Under the pieces are notes generated by a model that was not told where the DNA came from, did no database searches, and saw only the letters and a program-made list of their open reading frames with translations. A stretch of 64,000 bases of DNA from Nautilus pompilius (lineage: Eukaryota > Mollusca > Cephalopoda > Nautilida > Nautilidae): contig JACATO010000926.1 in the NCBI GenBank assembly GCA_018389105.1, positions 561,501 through 625,500 of the forward strand, written 5' to 3'. A program made the position numbers and the translations under genes. This document shows positions 24,830 through 37,520 of the stretch, one piece after another; position 1 is the stretch's first letter; every line of letters begins with the position of its first letter.

Positions 24830-27060
24830 GTGTGGGTTATTTTCTCGCGAACGACTACGGAAACAGCAGATTTTCTGAGCACTTACGATACCACATTTTA
24901 CCGTGCAGAATTAATCATTCTCCCTGTGGGCGGCTGAATGTCTGGTTCATTAACCGCGTGTTTGAAAAATGTTTCTTGTCAAACGCACTGCGGTCATCGC
25001 GTACGTTTTGCGCAAGAAGCTTCTTACATATCTCCTGAAAAGTATTCTGGTTGGGATGGATCTGCCGTTTTCCTAAACCTTGCGGCTACTCCGAGCTGTC
25101 TGCTGAGCGGGGAAGGTCAGGAAATTCGAAAGACGGTCCTTTTTATTATGAGGGGTGAACCCAAAGACCCGCCGGTGCAGATTATGTCTGTGCTGACGAC
25201 TTTTAGTACCTTGGGTTAGAATTTGGACTGGGTCCCACGGATCTTTATGCTGCGGACAGGGCCGTGTCGGCCGGTCTCTCACATACGGGGTATCTGCGGG
25301 AATCTGTCAGATTCCATCTGTGTTTCTTTTCCCTCGTGGGAATTACCAAGTGAATAATTATCCAGTGGTTGTCAGGGGTGTACCCGTATAAATAGCAGCT
25401 TTTTGAGTTGTTCCACAGCTCCTTCCATGGAAGTGGCGCTGAGTCGCCACAGCCTTCCCATAGTCAGGCTAATGGGCTGGGACCGACGTTAACTGAAAGT
25501 AGAAGTCACGCTGTGATACCGGACGTATAGGCTTGTCTGTGCCCTCTATTTTAACCGTATTTCTAGTGAGAGTTATCTTGTTCCCATTTCATGTATCTAT
25601 ACTATTTTTATGGAATCTGCTAAGCTTTTGGTGGATCCTAGGTTTGTCGCCCGTTATCCATATTAAAGGCCTGTTTTGTTCGCCATATTGACAACATTAA
25701 GACCACCTACATTCCAGGGAAAATTGATTACCTGCATATTTACCAGGTGTTTGCGCCCCTCCACAAGAACATAACTAGTTGAGCGCTAAACGCAGTACGC
25801 ACCAAGAGTGGCAGTCTTATAATTTTACTCTTATACGATAAGGGCGAGGAGAGGGATGACTAAGTTACTGATTACAGTTTCCATGCCTACAAAGCTGGGC
25901 TCGCCAGCCTTTAACTTACTTTTTATATCCTCAGATTGTTCCTGCCGGTTGTTCTTATCTACGCTCGTGTGGCTAGCTAAGGGAAACACCCCCTCCCCCC
26001 CACACACACACTAACACTAACACCAAACCGGTCAGAGGTGTGTTCCCAAGAGAGCCCAGCCACATTCCCTCTATTTTGGTTTTGCTAACTCGGACGCCGT
26101 GTGCGTTCTCGAACAGCTCGAGTTCTCAAACAACAACCGACGACATGCTCTGATCGCGACGTCGTCGGCGGCATACTGAGTATCATGTTGGAATATTCTA
26201 TCGGTCCTTGCTGCGCCCGCTTCGACTCGGATCATGCATGCCGGCGTTTCCGTGATGATCACACGCAGCATCTGGCCGAGAGAGTCGCCGTGCCGAATTC
26301 GTCCTGGGGGGGGGGAGGTTTTTCATTAACGAAGTTCTCTCTGGAACCAAACTCTTCTAGCGTCCTGAACAAAAGCCGCGGTCTATCCAAACGAATGCTT
26401 TGGTCTGATCGAAGGCCAGCAGGGCAGCTGCGGGGTCTTCGGCGTCTGCTTCTCTGTGGTCAGTCGGAGGATGTCTGCGATGGACCGACAGACAATTTTT
26501 GACACTTTCCATTGGGGGGACAGCGGTATTGCGCTGGCTAACTGTCAGATCGCTAACTAACAGACATCCAAACCTTCTATAGAAGTCTGGCGTAAGGTCA
26601 CCGTCCTCAGGGGATCTATCATTCTTTGACGCCCCGATGGCGTCTTTTTATTCTCTGATGTGTGGCCTTCACAAAGTTCGGCTTCCACGGGGTCTAGTTT
26701 ACTTTTTAAGTTGCCCAAAAGAGCGTCCTTGGCTGGAGGAAAAAAGTCCTCTCCAATGGTGTTAGTCTGTTTATAGTACCGAGCATCCTCTCTCATGATA
26801 TCGCCCATTGCCCTGGTCTTTTCTAACCTGAAAAGCCTTTGCTACGGGAAATCACGTCGCCTGTGACGTCATGCGGGATCTCCGCGAGTTTAACCCTGTC
26901 TGTCCTGGCCGCTACACTACGCCTATTACAGTAATGAAAGTGTGACCTGGTGCCGGTGTATTTAGTTCTGAAGACATCTTCCACCAAACCGGGCTTCCGA
27001 GCTCCGCGCAGATGCTTCCTATGTTTAGTGTCCGTTCCTTGCCTATCTCAGTCATGATCT
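24830..27060 (-). mobile_element. APE-type LINE relic, copy A
   Basis: Minus-strand segments recur in the order seen in copy B. At 26557-26808 is a linker segment (MGDIMREDARYYKQ, ALLGNLKSKLDPVEAELCEG). At about 26050-26420 lie remains of the reverse transcriptase, recognisable by nucleotide similarity to copy B (CCAAACTCTT then GCGTCCTGAACA in both). At about 25060-25300 is a C-terminal zinc-ribbon-like segment (RPCPQHKDPWDPVQIL). Nucleotide matches to copy B continue to about 24940 (TTCATTAACCGCGTGTTTG against TTCATCAACCGTGTCCGAC). Every protein segment is broken. No endonuclease is recognisable, though 27052-27486 holds an unexplained open stretch. Confidence 0.6.
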
Positions 27061-27509
27061 GGGATGCAGATGAACAGCCGAGCCGGGACATTGTCGGAGG
27101 CAGATAAAGGTAACCTGCCTGTCGTCACCCAAGCAATTGAGTTTGCTCCACGGAGATGAAAGCCAATGTCTTTCATTCCGAGTGGCGTCCTGCGAAGGAA
27201 GTCGGCGCGTCATCGTCTTCTCGAGGCTGGCTGCTCGTAGTGGAGAAAGAGCTATCAGTTTCCCCAGCTGCGGAAGGAGATCGTTTTTGTGTGCGAGTAC
27301 CAGATTACTAACACTAGAAAGGCTAAATGTTGCGTACAGATGCAGATGTGTGTGATGTAGCCAAATCGGTTCCACGTTGAGCCGTCGTAACTGCTTATTA
27401 GCGAGGCTTATCTGCCCTGTGGAAGTGTGTGAGAAACTACACAGAGGCCTCCGAGCACCTGACTCCTTCCTCAGAGAGTTGTTCAAGTGCTTACCTCTGC
27501 ACAGGGTTT

Positions 27510-27530
27510 ACTCTCTCTCTCTCTGGGAGC
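27510..27530. repeat. (CT)n microsatellite
   Basis: Short CT tract between the two LINE copies. A second, longer one (about 32 bases) lies at 28370-28402. Confidence 0.8.
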
Positions 27531-27699
27531 TAGAAAAATAAATCCGTTTTAGTTAACAAAAGGTTTTTTTTTTGCTGGTGGCTGCATTGCCGTCTCGCCG
27601 CCGGGCTGCTATGAACATTTGAGTGGCTGGCCGCTAGCAGGTCGAGCGTTATTGTTATTATAATCACTCGTGGTTGGCCTGCTGGCTCGGGTCACCCTC

Positions 27700-28366
27700 T
27701 CTTCTAAAAAGAAACAGGGAAGGGCTCGGTTGGGCCCAGGAATCCGTCCCGAGCCAGGCGTGTACTACGCCGGAGAGCACATCTAAGCGTACAGAATTCA
27801 TTTATCGCCTTCGAGGTGGCCTAATGTTTGCTTCATCAACCGTGTCCGACAATCGTTAACTGTCAAACGCACGGAAGCTGAGGGGCGTATATTGCTTTAG
27901 TTGGAGTGGATCTACCTCCCTCTGAAGTTCTGCCGCTACTCCAAGCGATCTGCTCGGCAGAAAGGCCGGGAAGTTAGAAAGAAAAACAAACGTTCTTGTG
28001 TGAGGGGGGAGGGGATAAAACCGAAAACGCAACGCGCCTTAGATCAAATGATGGACCAGGTTCCACGGCTCTGCCTGCTGCGGACAGGTAAGGATGCTGT
28101 GGATAACCGTACCATCCAGTCTCTCACAGACGTGACGTCGTAGAGAATCGATTAATTTCCGTCTATAACCCATTCTCCCGCGTGGACGTCGGTGGTGTGG
28201 CTGCCTAATCGACAGGTTTTTCTATTTCCCGATAGCGGCGTCTGCCATGGAAGAGACGGGGTATCGAGGTTGGCTCCTCGTACCCCCCGAAGGTGAGAGA
28301 ATGTCGTGTAGCCGCCGTTATCGGTTTGACGGTGTTATCTGGTTTTACGAAATTCCCTAGCAGGGT

Positions 28367-28402
<36 letters not shown>

Positions 28403-30700
28403 GTTTACAGTATTTAATCCCGGGTGGGTTAGGGTGTAATACTTGTTTATTTACCAGATGTTCGCGCCCTTGCCACGAGAACTCGATCAGTTCGACGTCA
28501 ATGGAGGTGCGCACCCACCATGTCCGGCATCCCTATGATTTTACACCTACACCGCGAGGGAGCTAAACTACTGACAGCCGTTTCCTTGCCCACAAAACTA
28601 AGGTTATGCGCTCGTCGGCCTTTTAACTTACCTTTTATATTGTCAGCTGTTTTTTTATACCAGTTATCTACCTTTACGTAGCTAGCTAGCGGGAACACAA
28701 TACTCGGGGTTTTTATTCTGTCCCTGGCCCGTTCAATCCCGAGACTGTCGGGGCTGTGGGAGGGAGACTTTCTGAAGAGAGCCCGTCCGGAACCATTCAG
28801 TTTGGGCCGTGTTTATCCCGGCACCAGATGCCGTCTCATACAGCTTGAGCTTGTCGAACTCGGCTGGCAGGCTCTTCGTGTTCCGCTGGATAATCGTGGT
28901 GCCGTCGCCATACTGGATGATTATCTTAGCGTCTGCTTTATCAGTTGTTTTTACACCTTCCATTTTCTGCTCAGCCCGTGCAGGCCGGCGTCTCCACAAT
29001 GACTGCGTACAGTAACGGACTAAGAATGCAGCCCTGCCGTATCCCGCGTGAGGGTTTAAAGTAAGACGACGCGAAGCCGTGTTTCTTGTCAGGATGTCCG
29101 TGCAGCACAGCCTTATCCGCTGTATTAGGTCTCCAGCGAATCCAAACTCTTTCGGCGTCCTGAACAGAAAGCTCCACTCTACCCTATCGAATGCCTTCGT
29201 GATATCGACGACCAGCGTGGCGGCTGGGGAGTGCTCTGTGTCTATTTCGAGCAGGATTTCTCCGATCAGTTGGAGTGAGTCCGTGATGGTTCTGTACCTC
29301 GGATTGAGCAGGTTTGGTCTTCGCTGATTATTTTAGGCATAACTCTGTCTGGCCGATTCGCTGTCACCTTAGCTATGATTTTATAGCCTGTTTAGAAGAG
29401 ATACAGGTGTCCAGTTATGCAGGCAGCGGCGTCTGTCTCCCTTAAGAAAACAAACAACGGGGATACAGACGGTAGCGCTGCGATGGCTAAGCGGGAGGGC
29501 CCCTAGGTGGAACGCACTATTAGTGTCTTGGTGGCATCTTTTATCTCGTCCGCTGTCATTAGGCCTACGGGGTCTAGTTTACTCTCTAGATTCTTCAGGA
29601 GAGCGTCCTGAGCCTGAGCAGCATCAGTGCCTTCACTGGAGTAGAGCTGATTAAAGTACCGAGCCTCTTCTCTGATGATGTCACCTGTATCTGTGAGAGT
29701 GCGGTCATCCGGGACATTTAAGGTAGTCACAGTCTTACCTACAGCCCAGTCTTCTCTAACCCCGCTAACAGCCTGCGCTCTGGCCCTTATTCTGGCGCTT
29801 TCCACTTTGGTGCTAGTTAGGTTGGTGAGCTCTTTTTTAATGGTTTAGGTTCTGTCCTGATTAGGGGACATTTAGTTCTACTTTCAGTTCGCTTCTAAAA
29901 CCCTGCTCTTGGCTGTTCCTATAAGCAGTTCGTAGCTGGCAGTAACCTATGCTGAATTCCATCAGCTTTGGTTTTCGTACACCCCACCATTCTGTATGGG
30001 ACGAGAAACTATTCGTGCACGTTCTCCAGTATTCCCAAAACTCCTGTGCACTTTCAACGTACTCTTTAGTTTCCAGGTGTCAGCAGATCGCGTCATGCGT
30101 GACGTTATGGAGGATCTCAGTTAATTTAGTGATAACGTACCCTGTCTGTCCGGGTCGCTGCCGTATATACACCTGTCACAGAAACGAGTGTGAGACCTAG
30201 TTTTGGAGTCAGATGCCATTTCTAAAAATATCGACCAAGCCGAGCCGCGAGCAAAGAGCCTGCAGCTTCTCCGAGCCTGCTATATGTCTGCCTGTCTAAG
30301 TAATGATTAGGATACAATTGAAATCATCGGCTACATCAGAAGGGTAGGATGCTAAATCTTCATCTAAGGATAGTTTGAGAATATGAAAGAACTTGGTACG
30401 TTCTTCTGTATCTTGAGGGCGTAGACGAACGCGACCAGAGCTTTTCTTTGATTCTCTAGTTCGTTGCTGGCTATGACTAGTCAACCGACATTATCACTAT
30501 AGGAATTTTCTTAGCTAAACGTTAGCTTTGGGTAAAAAAGGATAGCTACACCGCCTCGGTGCCGAGTGGAATCTAAACTACAGAGCTTAGGGCCTTTCCC
30601 CTTGGCGAACTGAGTATCTACCTCATTCCGAGTGATGTAATAAAGTTCCTATAAACAGGCCACATCGTGCTATTCTGTACTAAGCCGCCTAGTTAGGTAT
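27700..30700 (-). mobile_element. APE-type LINE relic, copy B
   Basis: From 5' to 3' on the minus strand: endonuclease remains at 30290-30640 (KCSL-type KLCSLDSTRHRGGVAIL in one frame, YPSDVADDFNCIL with the DFN motif in another); linker at 29503-29805 (ADEIKDATKTL, EEARYFNQLYSSEGTDAA); reverse transcriptase at 28733-29340 (FKPSRGIRQGCILSPLLYAV, then the YGDGTTIIQ box where YADD is expected, then YETASGAGINTAQTEW); and a C-terminal zinc-ribbon-like segment at about 28050-28140 (LTCPQQAEPWNLVHHL). This is the layout of L1/Tx1-type LINEs, which nick DNA and reverse transcribe their RNA at the target. The YADD box is altered and frames are broken, so it is inactive. Confidence 0.75.
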
Positions 30701-30704
30701 CCAA

Positions 30705-32340
30705 ATGCATTTTAAATTTGATCTCTCTGACACTGGAGGAAGAAATGGCAAACGCCTTAGCCATAACTTCAGTAGCCAAAAATCGCTAGCCGATATAACA
30801 AAACCAAAAAGTAAGAGAGGAACAAAAAGGGGAGACGAGACTCTCCTTAAGCGCCTACATCCATTGCTTTGGCGGATTCCTGGTTGTTGAGAGCCTCACA
30901 AAGGCGGCCGACGAAGATTCTTGAGCAATGAGCCCAGAACATGATACTGGCGTCATTAGATGTAATAAAGGGCGCAGAGTCAGGATAGCAGTCGTCTTTC
31001 GTCTTACGCTTTTTTCGACGTTGGAATTTCTATCTTCTGGTTTCCACGAGCCGTATTCCTTGAACACTGAACTTGCTGATTTTGTGTTTTTTTTAAATAG
31101 CCATCTTACTTCTTATGGCATTCCATTAGCTCTTCATCTTCCGCTTTTCATAAGTCGTTGCACTATGCACGGTGTTGATTACTGTACTGGCTACAGTCGT
31201 TCATATCACCTACCCCACCCCGCATTTGACGCCTATTCGCTACCAACCCTCCGTGAAAATGCTCACTTTTTTTTTACCAATCCGCCATTTATAAAGACGT
31301 GTGACGTCACGACCGGATGTTTGTAGCGTACTGATAATTTTTTATACGTGTGCATAAATTTCGTAAATTAAAAGCTCGTGATGATGCGGGCGCTATGAAG
31401 GCTAGTAGGGCTTGGAAGATGTGTGCGCCGATAAAGAATGGTGTATTAACAGCTACACAGGCTGCTAAAAAGATCAGGGTAGCCTCAGTCAATCACGCGA
31501 GACCTTCGCCGTTGTTACAAGAGGATGTAGAAGAGCCATCGGAGTCAGGAGGCGGGTTGGCTGTGCGACGAATCCTTTGAATCACAGTGAAAGTTTCTCT
31601 GAGTGGGGAAATGTTCGACGAAGACGTTAATGCGTCGAGAGACATTACTGCAGAAGGTGCAGCCAAGCGTAAACAGAACAAAATACAGCTACGGTAGAAT
31701 AAACCACGTGGAAATATCATTGGTGCAGCAAATAGGTCTATAAGGAAAAAAAATGCTGGGGAGATTATCTTCGTGAATCCCTTTCCTGACGACTTCCCAC
31801 AGCAGTGAGCTAGAAGGGGAGGCGATGTGGGCCCCAGCCTTGGTGACCAAGAAAGTTACCCGGATATGGTTGAAGGGTTTGGGCGGTAGTTAAGGTGGAA
31901 GCCAGCCAATAGTTACCCGCGAAGTTTTCACTACAAGTAATCGGAAAATATGTTTATATGTGGGACGAAACCTGGATGCCTTGAGAAAATCCACGAAGAC
32001 GGGCCAGTCGGATCCCGACGGGAAGCTCACCTGAGCCGTCACCAACGGCAGGCCGACGAGCCATCTTGGAGATGTAACATAAAAGGACATCAGCCAAATG
32101 AGATCGTGCGAGAAGAATTTAAGTGTCACTACTAGCAGACAGAGGACATTTATCAAAAGCTTACCAAATCTAAGATAAAAAGATCCTCATCATCGCATTA
32201 TACTCAAGAAGACAAGTTAGACAAACATGAAATATATCGTTTGAATTCAGTCGCTAGTACTGACACGGAAATAGAAACAGGAAGCGTGGCACCAATATAC
32301 GACCAACGGTACTTGCTGAAAACTTCTGCAATAAACAATT
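30705..32340. other. Unassigned CpG-rich DNA between LINE copy B and the Gypsy relic
   Basis: Open stretches at 30928-31326, 31350-31580 and 31950-32135 on the plus strand show no motif I recognise. 31950-32330 could be distorted gag or protease sequence of the Gypsy element that follows (KLTKSKIKRSSSSHYTQ, then a TDTEIE stretch), but this is guesswork. A TGACGTCA site lies at about 31301-31308. Confidence 0.3.
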
Positions 32341-32379
32341 GAGACAATTACCTTTTTATGCGGCGTCCATTTATCTCCA

Positions 32380-34421
32380 AAATTAAAATTTCAGTTAGGT
32401 AGAAATGTAATGGTGAATGCTGAGTTTGGAGAACAAAAAGCAAGTTTGGTTGCCACTTTTGGTCGTCTGAGGAAAACGACGAGCTTTGTTAGGCAGATGT
32501 TGGTTCACCCATAACGAATCAGAACGGGACGCTGTTTTCGTTGAAAGACGAAGGTCATCAAATGGCACCACCGAGAAATTGCCCAATCAAGGTAAATTAC
32601 GATAATAGGAAGCAAAGCAAGGAAATGCGAGACCCATCCACCTAAAGGTGAGATCAGTGCCTTATTCCATTCCAGATCGAACTGAAGAAGGGATTCATCG
32701 TTTAGAATATCGTGGCGAGGCTTGATTGTAATTCACTAGTATTTTGTTTTTTGTACGTTAAGGATCAGATATTAGAAGGAATAGATCGGATGAAGCGCTG
32801 ATCGCCGTACGGGATCTTAAAGAGACCACAAAACTTTCAGGTGACGTTCGCACACGTGCCAAGAAGGCAAACATTCAGGTCACCGCAGATAAGTGAGTGG
32901 GTTTGTGACAGCCTCGATCATCTCGGACTTGTAGATGACGCTGAAGTATTGCATTAATGGGAGGGGAAAACCGAAAGAGCCAAGTGCAACAAGCGTTACA
33001 GTGGAGCTAGGATCAGTTTTAACATCACAAACCGGTGGTTGATTCGCTGGGATCTTAGAGAATCCTTACGGTTGGCAAATAATGCAAGTCCATGCGAAGA
33101 TGATGAAGTAATCTCCCTACAGTGCAATAGGTTTGTCTATTATCTTTTCTATCGCAAACATTGTCAGCAGAGAAGCGTTGCTTTCACATAGTTGATGCCC
33201 TTTCGGTTAAGTTTAGAATTGCACAGTTCTATGTGTACTTTTAGGGCCGAAAGTTTTCTAATTACTGATTATAAACCATTAATGAAGATTCTAGAACGGA
33301 GTACTACCGTCTTTGTCCGCTTCGCGTGCACAACTCTGGACAATGTCATTGGTAGCTTACCATTATCCAGTGGGAATCAGGAGTTCTGAAGATAATCAAA
33401 TGCTGAGGCAGGCTACCATATGCAAGAGGAACTACCACTTGCAGCTGCCGCGATTGAGGCTACACGGAAAGATCCAGCACTTTGTAAAATTTAGAGTCGT
33501 ACTAAGTGAACCGAGATGAGTGAATCATATAGGATGATCAAGCTGTGGAGCCACTTTTTCATGAGGAGAATGGAACTTATCAGTAAAAGTAAATTTTGGA
33601 CTCGGGAGAACCAGAGTAATCATTCCGCCATGTTACCATCAAAAGCTATTGTACAAAATGCATAACGATCAAGTAGGAATGTGCCAAATGAAAGCTATTG
33701 CTATAGGGTATAGAGAAGCTGCCTACACAATCATGGAAGGCAATACGTAATCGATTAAAAACAGCACCACTACATCTAAGGAACCGGTCTGGGAGAGTAT
33801 GTCAACAGGCGCGCGCTGATTTTTCTGAGAACAAAAAGTGTTCCTGGTGTTGATCGACAGCCGGTCAAAGAGGCTGGAAATTTTTTTCATATTAATTCGG
33901 CCGCAACACAGAAAAGTAATGCGGTGTTATGATGGTATTTAATCATTTCGTGGAGTTCTAGGAGGAACGGTATCTGATAATGGTCTTCAGTTTTTAAATT
34001 CTTAATTTAAAGAATTCTTTGCCCAACTTTAATACTCCGTTACTATTCAGCATCCAACGGTGTCGCCGAAGGAGCTGTTCAGATTTTAAAGTGGGCCTGC
34101 AGCGAACAGAGTGTGAAAGAAATGAGAAATCTAAAAAAAAACATTGGCTGGCAAATTCCTTCTTTGGGCAGAGAAACATTCCGCACAGTACGACAAGTTG
34201 TTTCTGTAACCAAAGCTGGAATGATACTCGCTATGTTAAATAGACCGCTAAAGATGAAAGACAAGCAATACAAGCAAATAAAACAACATTGTCAAAAACA
34301 ATCAGTAATTACGCGAACTCCTTTACGGAAATGGGACGAAGTATATAGTTGGAACGGTTGTCAAACGTCCAGAGATTTTTTGCTACCTAGTGACGTGGTA
34401 GACTCCAGAGTTATACAGGTA
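32380..34421 (+). mobile_element. Ty3/Gypsy retrotransposon pol relic, left part
   Basis: Plus-strand segments follow Gypsy order. At about 32410-32520 EFGEQKASLVATFGRL resembles the protease-RT junction. At about 32630-32690 ARPIHLKVRSVPYSIPD resembles the RT entry motif ARPVPYA(I/L)R. At about 33240-33300 FLITDYKPLMKILE is the RNase H LxTDHKPLxxIF motif, followed by a YHYPVGIRSSEDN segment near 33360. Integrase remains end at 34040-34100 with SASNGVAEGAVQILKWAC (usual: HPxSNGxAERxVQxxK). At about 34340 VGTVVKRPEIF is the GPR/V-like end. The RT catalytic core (YxDD) is absent from 32730-33190, and frames shift many times. At 34421 the sequence is interrupted by a hAT element and resumes at 37521. 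Confidence 0.72.
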
Positions 34422-37400
34422 GAGTGGTTCTCAAACTTTTTCGAAATTTTTGCCTCGCGGACCCCTTACATTTTTCCAGAGGCGGCGCGGACCCCCCCAA
34501 AAAGAATGGCATAAAATCAACTTGGTAAAATTTGCATGAAATAATTATAATACGATATAAAATATGTTATCGAAAGAAAAGCAGTTCAATGAGAAGGGTG
34601 AACTTGTTTAGTTTGTAAAATGTCGTCTATCTGTGGCTGCGTTTTTGAGAGAGCAACCCTCATGTCATGCATGATATTAAGTTTATTGCGGGCCTTTGTT
34701 TTTATTGCAAGCGAAGTGGAGAAGGCTGTCTCACATTCGTAAGTTGTTGCGAACGGAATGATGAGCTGAAGTGCGAATTTTGCCACATCCGGATACGACT
34801 GTGACATTTGTATCCAGAAGTCACTGCATGATAAGTCACAAAAAGAGTGTTTTGCACCTCCATCATTCAGCAAGTCTATGAACTGCTCCTGAATGGTGTA
34901 ATCTTCTGAAGGTAAGTCGCCAATAGAGATTGCAATGGGGTTGTGGATGAAGCGATACACCTTTTCGAAATTATGGATGTTGGGAAAATACTTTTGAATT
35001 TCCTTGTGAAGAATTGAAACGTGGTCTTTCATAACTTCGAGGATATCGTTTTCAACTTGAAGATCTTCTTCATCGAGGAAAGTGTCAAGGTGCGAAAATG
35101 GTGCGAAATTGTGACATTCTAGTTTGGAATGCCATAAATCAAGCTTCATGTTAAAAGCAGCCATTTTTTCATGACAGTGGAGAACCGTTGCATCTTTTCC
35201 TTGCAGTGCTAAATTGATTGAATTGACTGATTCAAAAATGTCAACCAAAAAAGCAAGACATATCAGAAACCGATTGTCCGAAAATTGTATGTGCAGTTCT
35301 TTTTTAGAGCTGTGAAGAAATTCTTAAATCTCCTTTCGTAGAACAAAAACTCTTTTTAGAACTTTGCCTTTCGATAGCCATCTCACATGTGAATACAACA
35401 AAAGCGTTTCGAAATCTGATTCGTTTTCCTTGCAAAAATCGGCAAATAGACGCGAGTTGAGGGAATTCGCTTTGATAAAATTAACTGCCGCAACCACGTC
35501 ATTCAAAACCCTTGTCAAGTGTTTGGGCATTGTTTTGACCATCAACGCTTGACGATGAAGCATACAATGGGTACCAATGGCGTTAGGGGACTTCTGCTTC
35601 ACCATTGTCTGAAAGCCAGATCGGGAACCAAGCATCGCTGGAGCACCGTCAGTGCACACACCAACTACGTTCTCCCAGTTGAGGCCATGGCCCTGAAAGA
35701 AGTTATCAACTTTTTCGAAGATATCCTTCGCCGTTGTCCTCGTGTTGAGGACTTCGCAAAAGAGGAATTCAAGATGCATGTTATGCTCATAACGTACATA
35801 AACGCAAAGTTGGGCTAAATTGGCGACATCTGTCGTTTCATCAATCTGGATGGCAAAAAAGTTAAACATTGAATTATGGATCTTCGAGATCACCTGCGAC
35901 AAAATGTTTTCGGACATTTCAGTTATTCGCCTGCTGACGGTATCATTTGATAGGGATACATGTTTTAATATATGTAGTTCAGACTTCCGAGCAATAGCGA
36001 TATGATATCTCTGCAGCAAGGAAGTATCAACTGCTCTCCAATATTGTGTGGTTTTTTGGCGGCAGCAATTTTCCTTGAAACTTCATAAGAAGCTTTCAGA
36101 GCAGCCGAAATGTCCTGCGAACACATTCCTGTGATATCAAGCCTAGATTTAATCAGTCTGTCAGCGTGGCGTCGGAAAAAGTCTTCGTCTTTGTTGACTG
36201 CATCGGCATGTTTCGTTTCTAAATGCCTCTTCAGTTTGCTTGGCTTCAGTGGAGGAGGAGTTAATACTTCAGAACACAGAACACATTGTGGTTTCTCAAC
36301 TCCGCCAACAGTTATCACAGTGAAACCCAAGCTCAAGTATGACTCGTCGTATCTCCTTTTCTTTGTGTAAGACATTCTGCAAAAATGTATAGAACCAATA
36401 TGTAAATGAAGAACTGCAAACATTTCGCATTTTGTATTATTTTACACACTTTTTGTTATAATGTACTAATAATACCATAACTTTCATCCGAAATGTAGGT
36501 ATAAATACTTCGCAGTACTAGACACGTGCTTACATTTCTTTCCCAAACCATGTTCTTTCATGAAATTATTAGGTCATTTTATAATTATGCGCCATTTTGG
36601 ATATGGAAGCGAGAACAATATATTTGTGTTGATATTGTGTTTATCGACCAGTTTCCAAGCTTTTGCCTTTGAAAACAGTTACATTGTTTGGCTTATTCAA
36701 AAAAAACCCAAAAACAGCCTTCTATCACAAACGAACGATAGTAAAAAACGGTAGTTTACTTTGAAATGACCTAATACCGCAAACTAGTTGTTTGGCGTTG
36801 GATACATAATGGTCTCCATTATGTTATTTTCAGCCCTGACTCGAATCAAGCGTCTCAACGCTGTAAAAACCGTACAAAAAGTAACTTGTGCAAAGAAACA
36901 TATTACTCTGGCAACGCCACTCGTTAATCTTTTTCTGACTTAATAGTTTCTATTTCTAATAAAAGGCAGCACTAAGAAAATACTCACGGTGAAGTTTTTC
37001 GATATAATCTTCCAATAAAGGACGTTCGCGAAGCTGTGATGGTGGAGACGGAAATCTCAACCTCTTAATAAACCACGTTTGCGGAATATGTTGACAGTCA
37101 GCTAGTGTGGCTGCCAACTTGCGATCCTGTCTAGACTTGTTGTGCATACACACACCCCCGCACCGATAAATAAATAACGCCGGAGTCTCTGCAGATGGTA
37201 AGCGTGTGCGCGTCGTCTCAAATGCAGCTTACAAGCGCGGCCAAAAAGCAGTTCTCCAGCCAAAATGCGTGGGCGTACCAGTGTTTTGACTTCGCCGTGA
37301 GACTACAATATCTTTTGCACTTTCATGAGATAGCCTTTGCGCAGTTTTCCACGCATTGAGGTGACAATCAAATATTGTTAACTTAAGTAAACTGTGGTGA

Positions 37401-37520
37401 TATAAAAAGGCAAGAGAAGCAAGAGCTTCAGGATAGGGATAATTTATGAAGCCTGTTTTTGTCAGCCCCTTCGCGGACCCCCCTAAAATCGCTCCGCGGA
37501 CCCCGGTTTGAGAACCACTG
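34422..37520 (-). mobile_element. ZBED5/SCAND3-like hAT transposon inserted into the Gypsy relic
   Basis: Left end AGTGGTTCTCAAACTTTTTC (from 34423) and the reverse complement of the right end, CAGTGGTTCTCAAACCGGGG, are terminal inverted repeats of the Charlie-type hAT class. The next bases (GCGGACCCC on both sides) also pair. The flanks CAGGTAGA (left) and GATGTAGA (right) are an imperfect 8-bp duplication; the exact boundary can shift by one or two bases. The 3.1-kb body holds one minus-strand transposase gene at its 3' side and about 1.1 kb of non-coding sequence at 36424-37500. Confidence 0.88.
34586..36423 (-). pseudogene. hAT transposase, nearly intact (ZBED5-like)
   Basis: The start is read from the ATG near 36375 (MSYTKKRRYDESYLSLGF). 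A BED zinc finger follows (CVLCSEVL, then SKLKRHLETKH), with both cysteines and both histidines present. The catalytic region contains FFAIQIDETTDVANLAQ (about 35830) and VGVCTDGAPAMLGSR (about 35640), the first two acidic motifs. The C-terminal segment ends near 34590 with YECETAFSTSLAIKTKARN, where the hAT dimerisation domain carries a CE-x-x-FS motif. Only two clear lesions were seen: a frame change near 36010-36020 and an in-frame TAA at about 35322-35324. That is far fewer than in the surrounding Gypsy relic, so the insertion is much younger. Family length is about 600-650 residues, and this copy has the full span. Confidence 0.88.

Noticed and set aside
30855-31067. THAP-type DNA-binding domain on the minus strand
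   Set aside because: No C2CH zinc ligands; likeness limited to a few residues around FKEYGSW.
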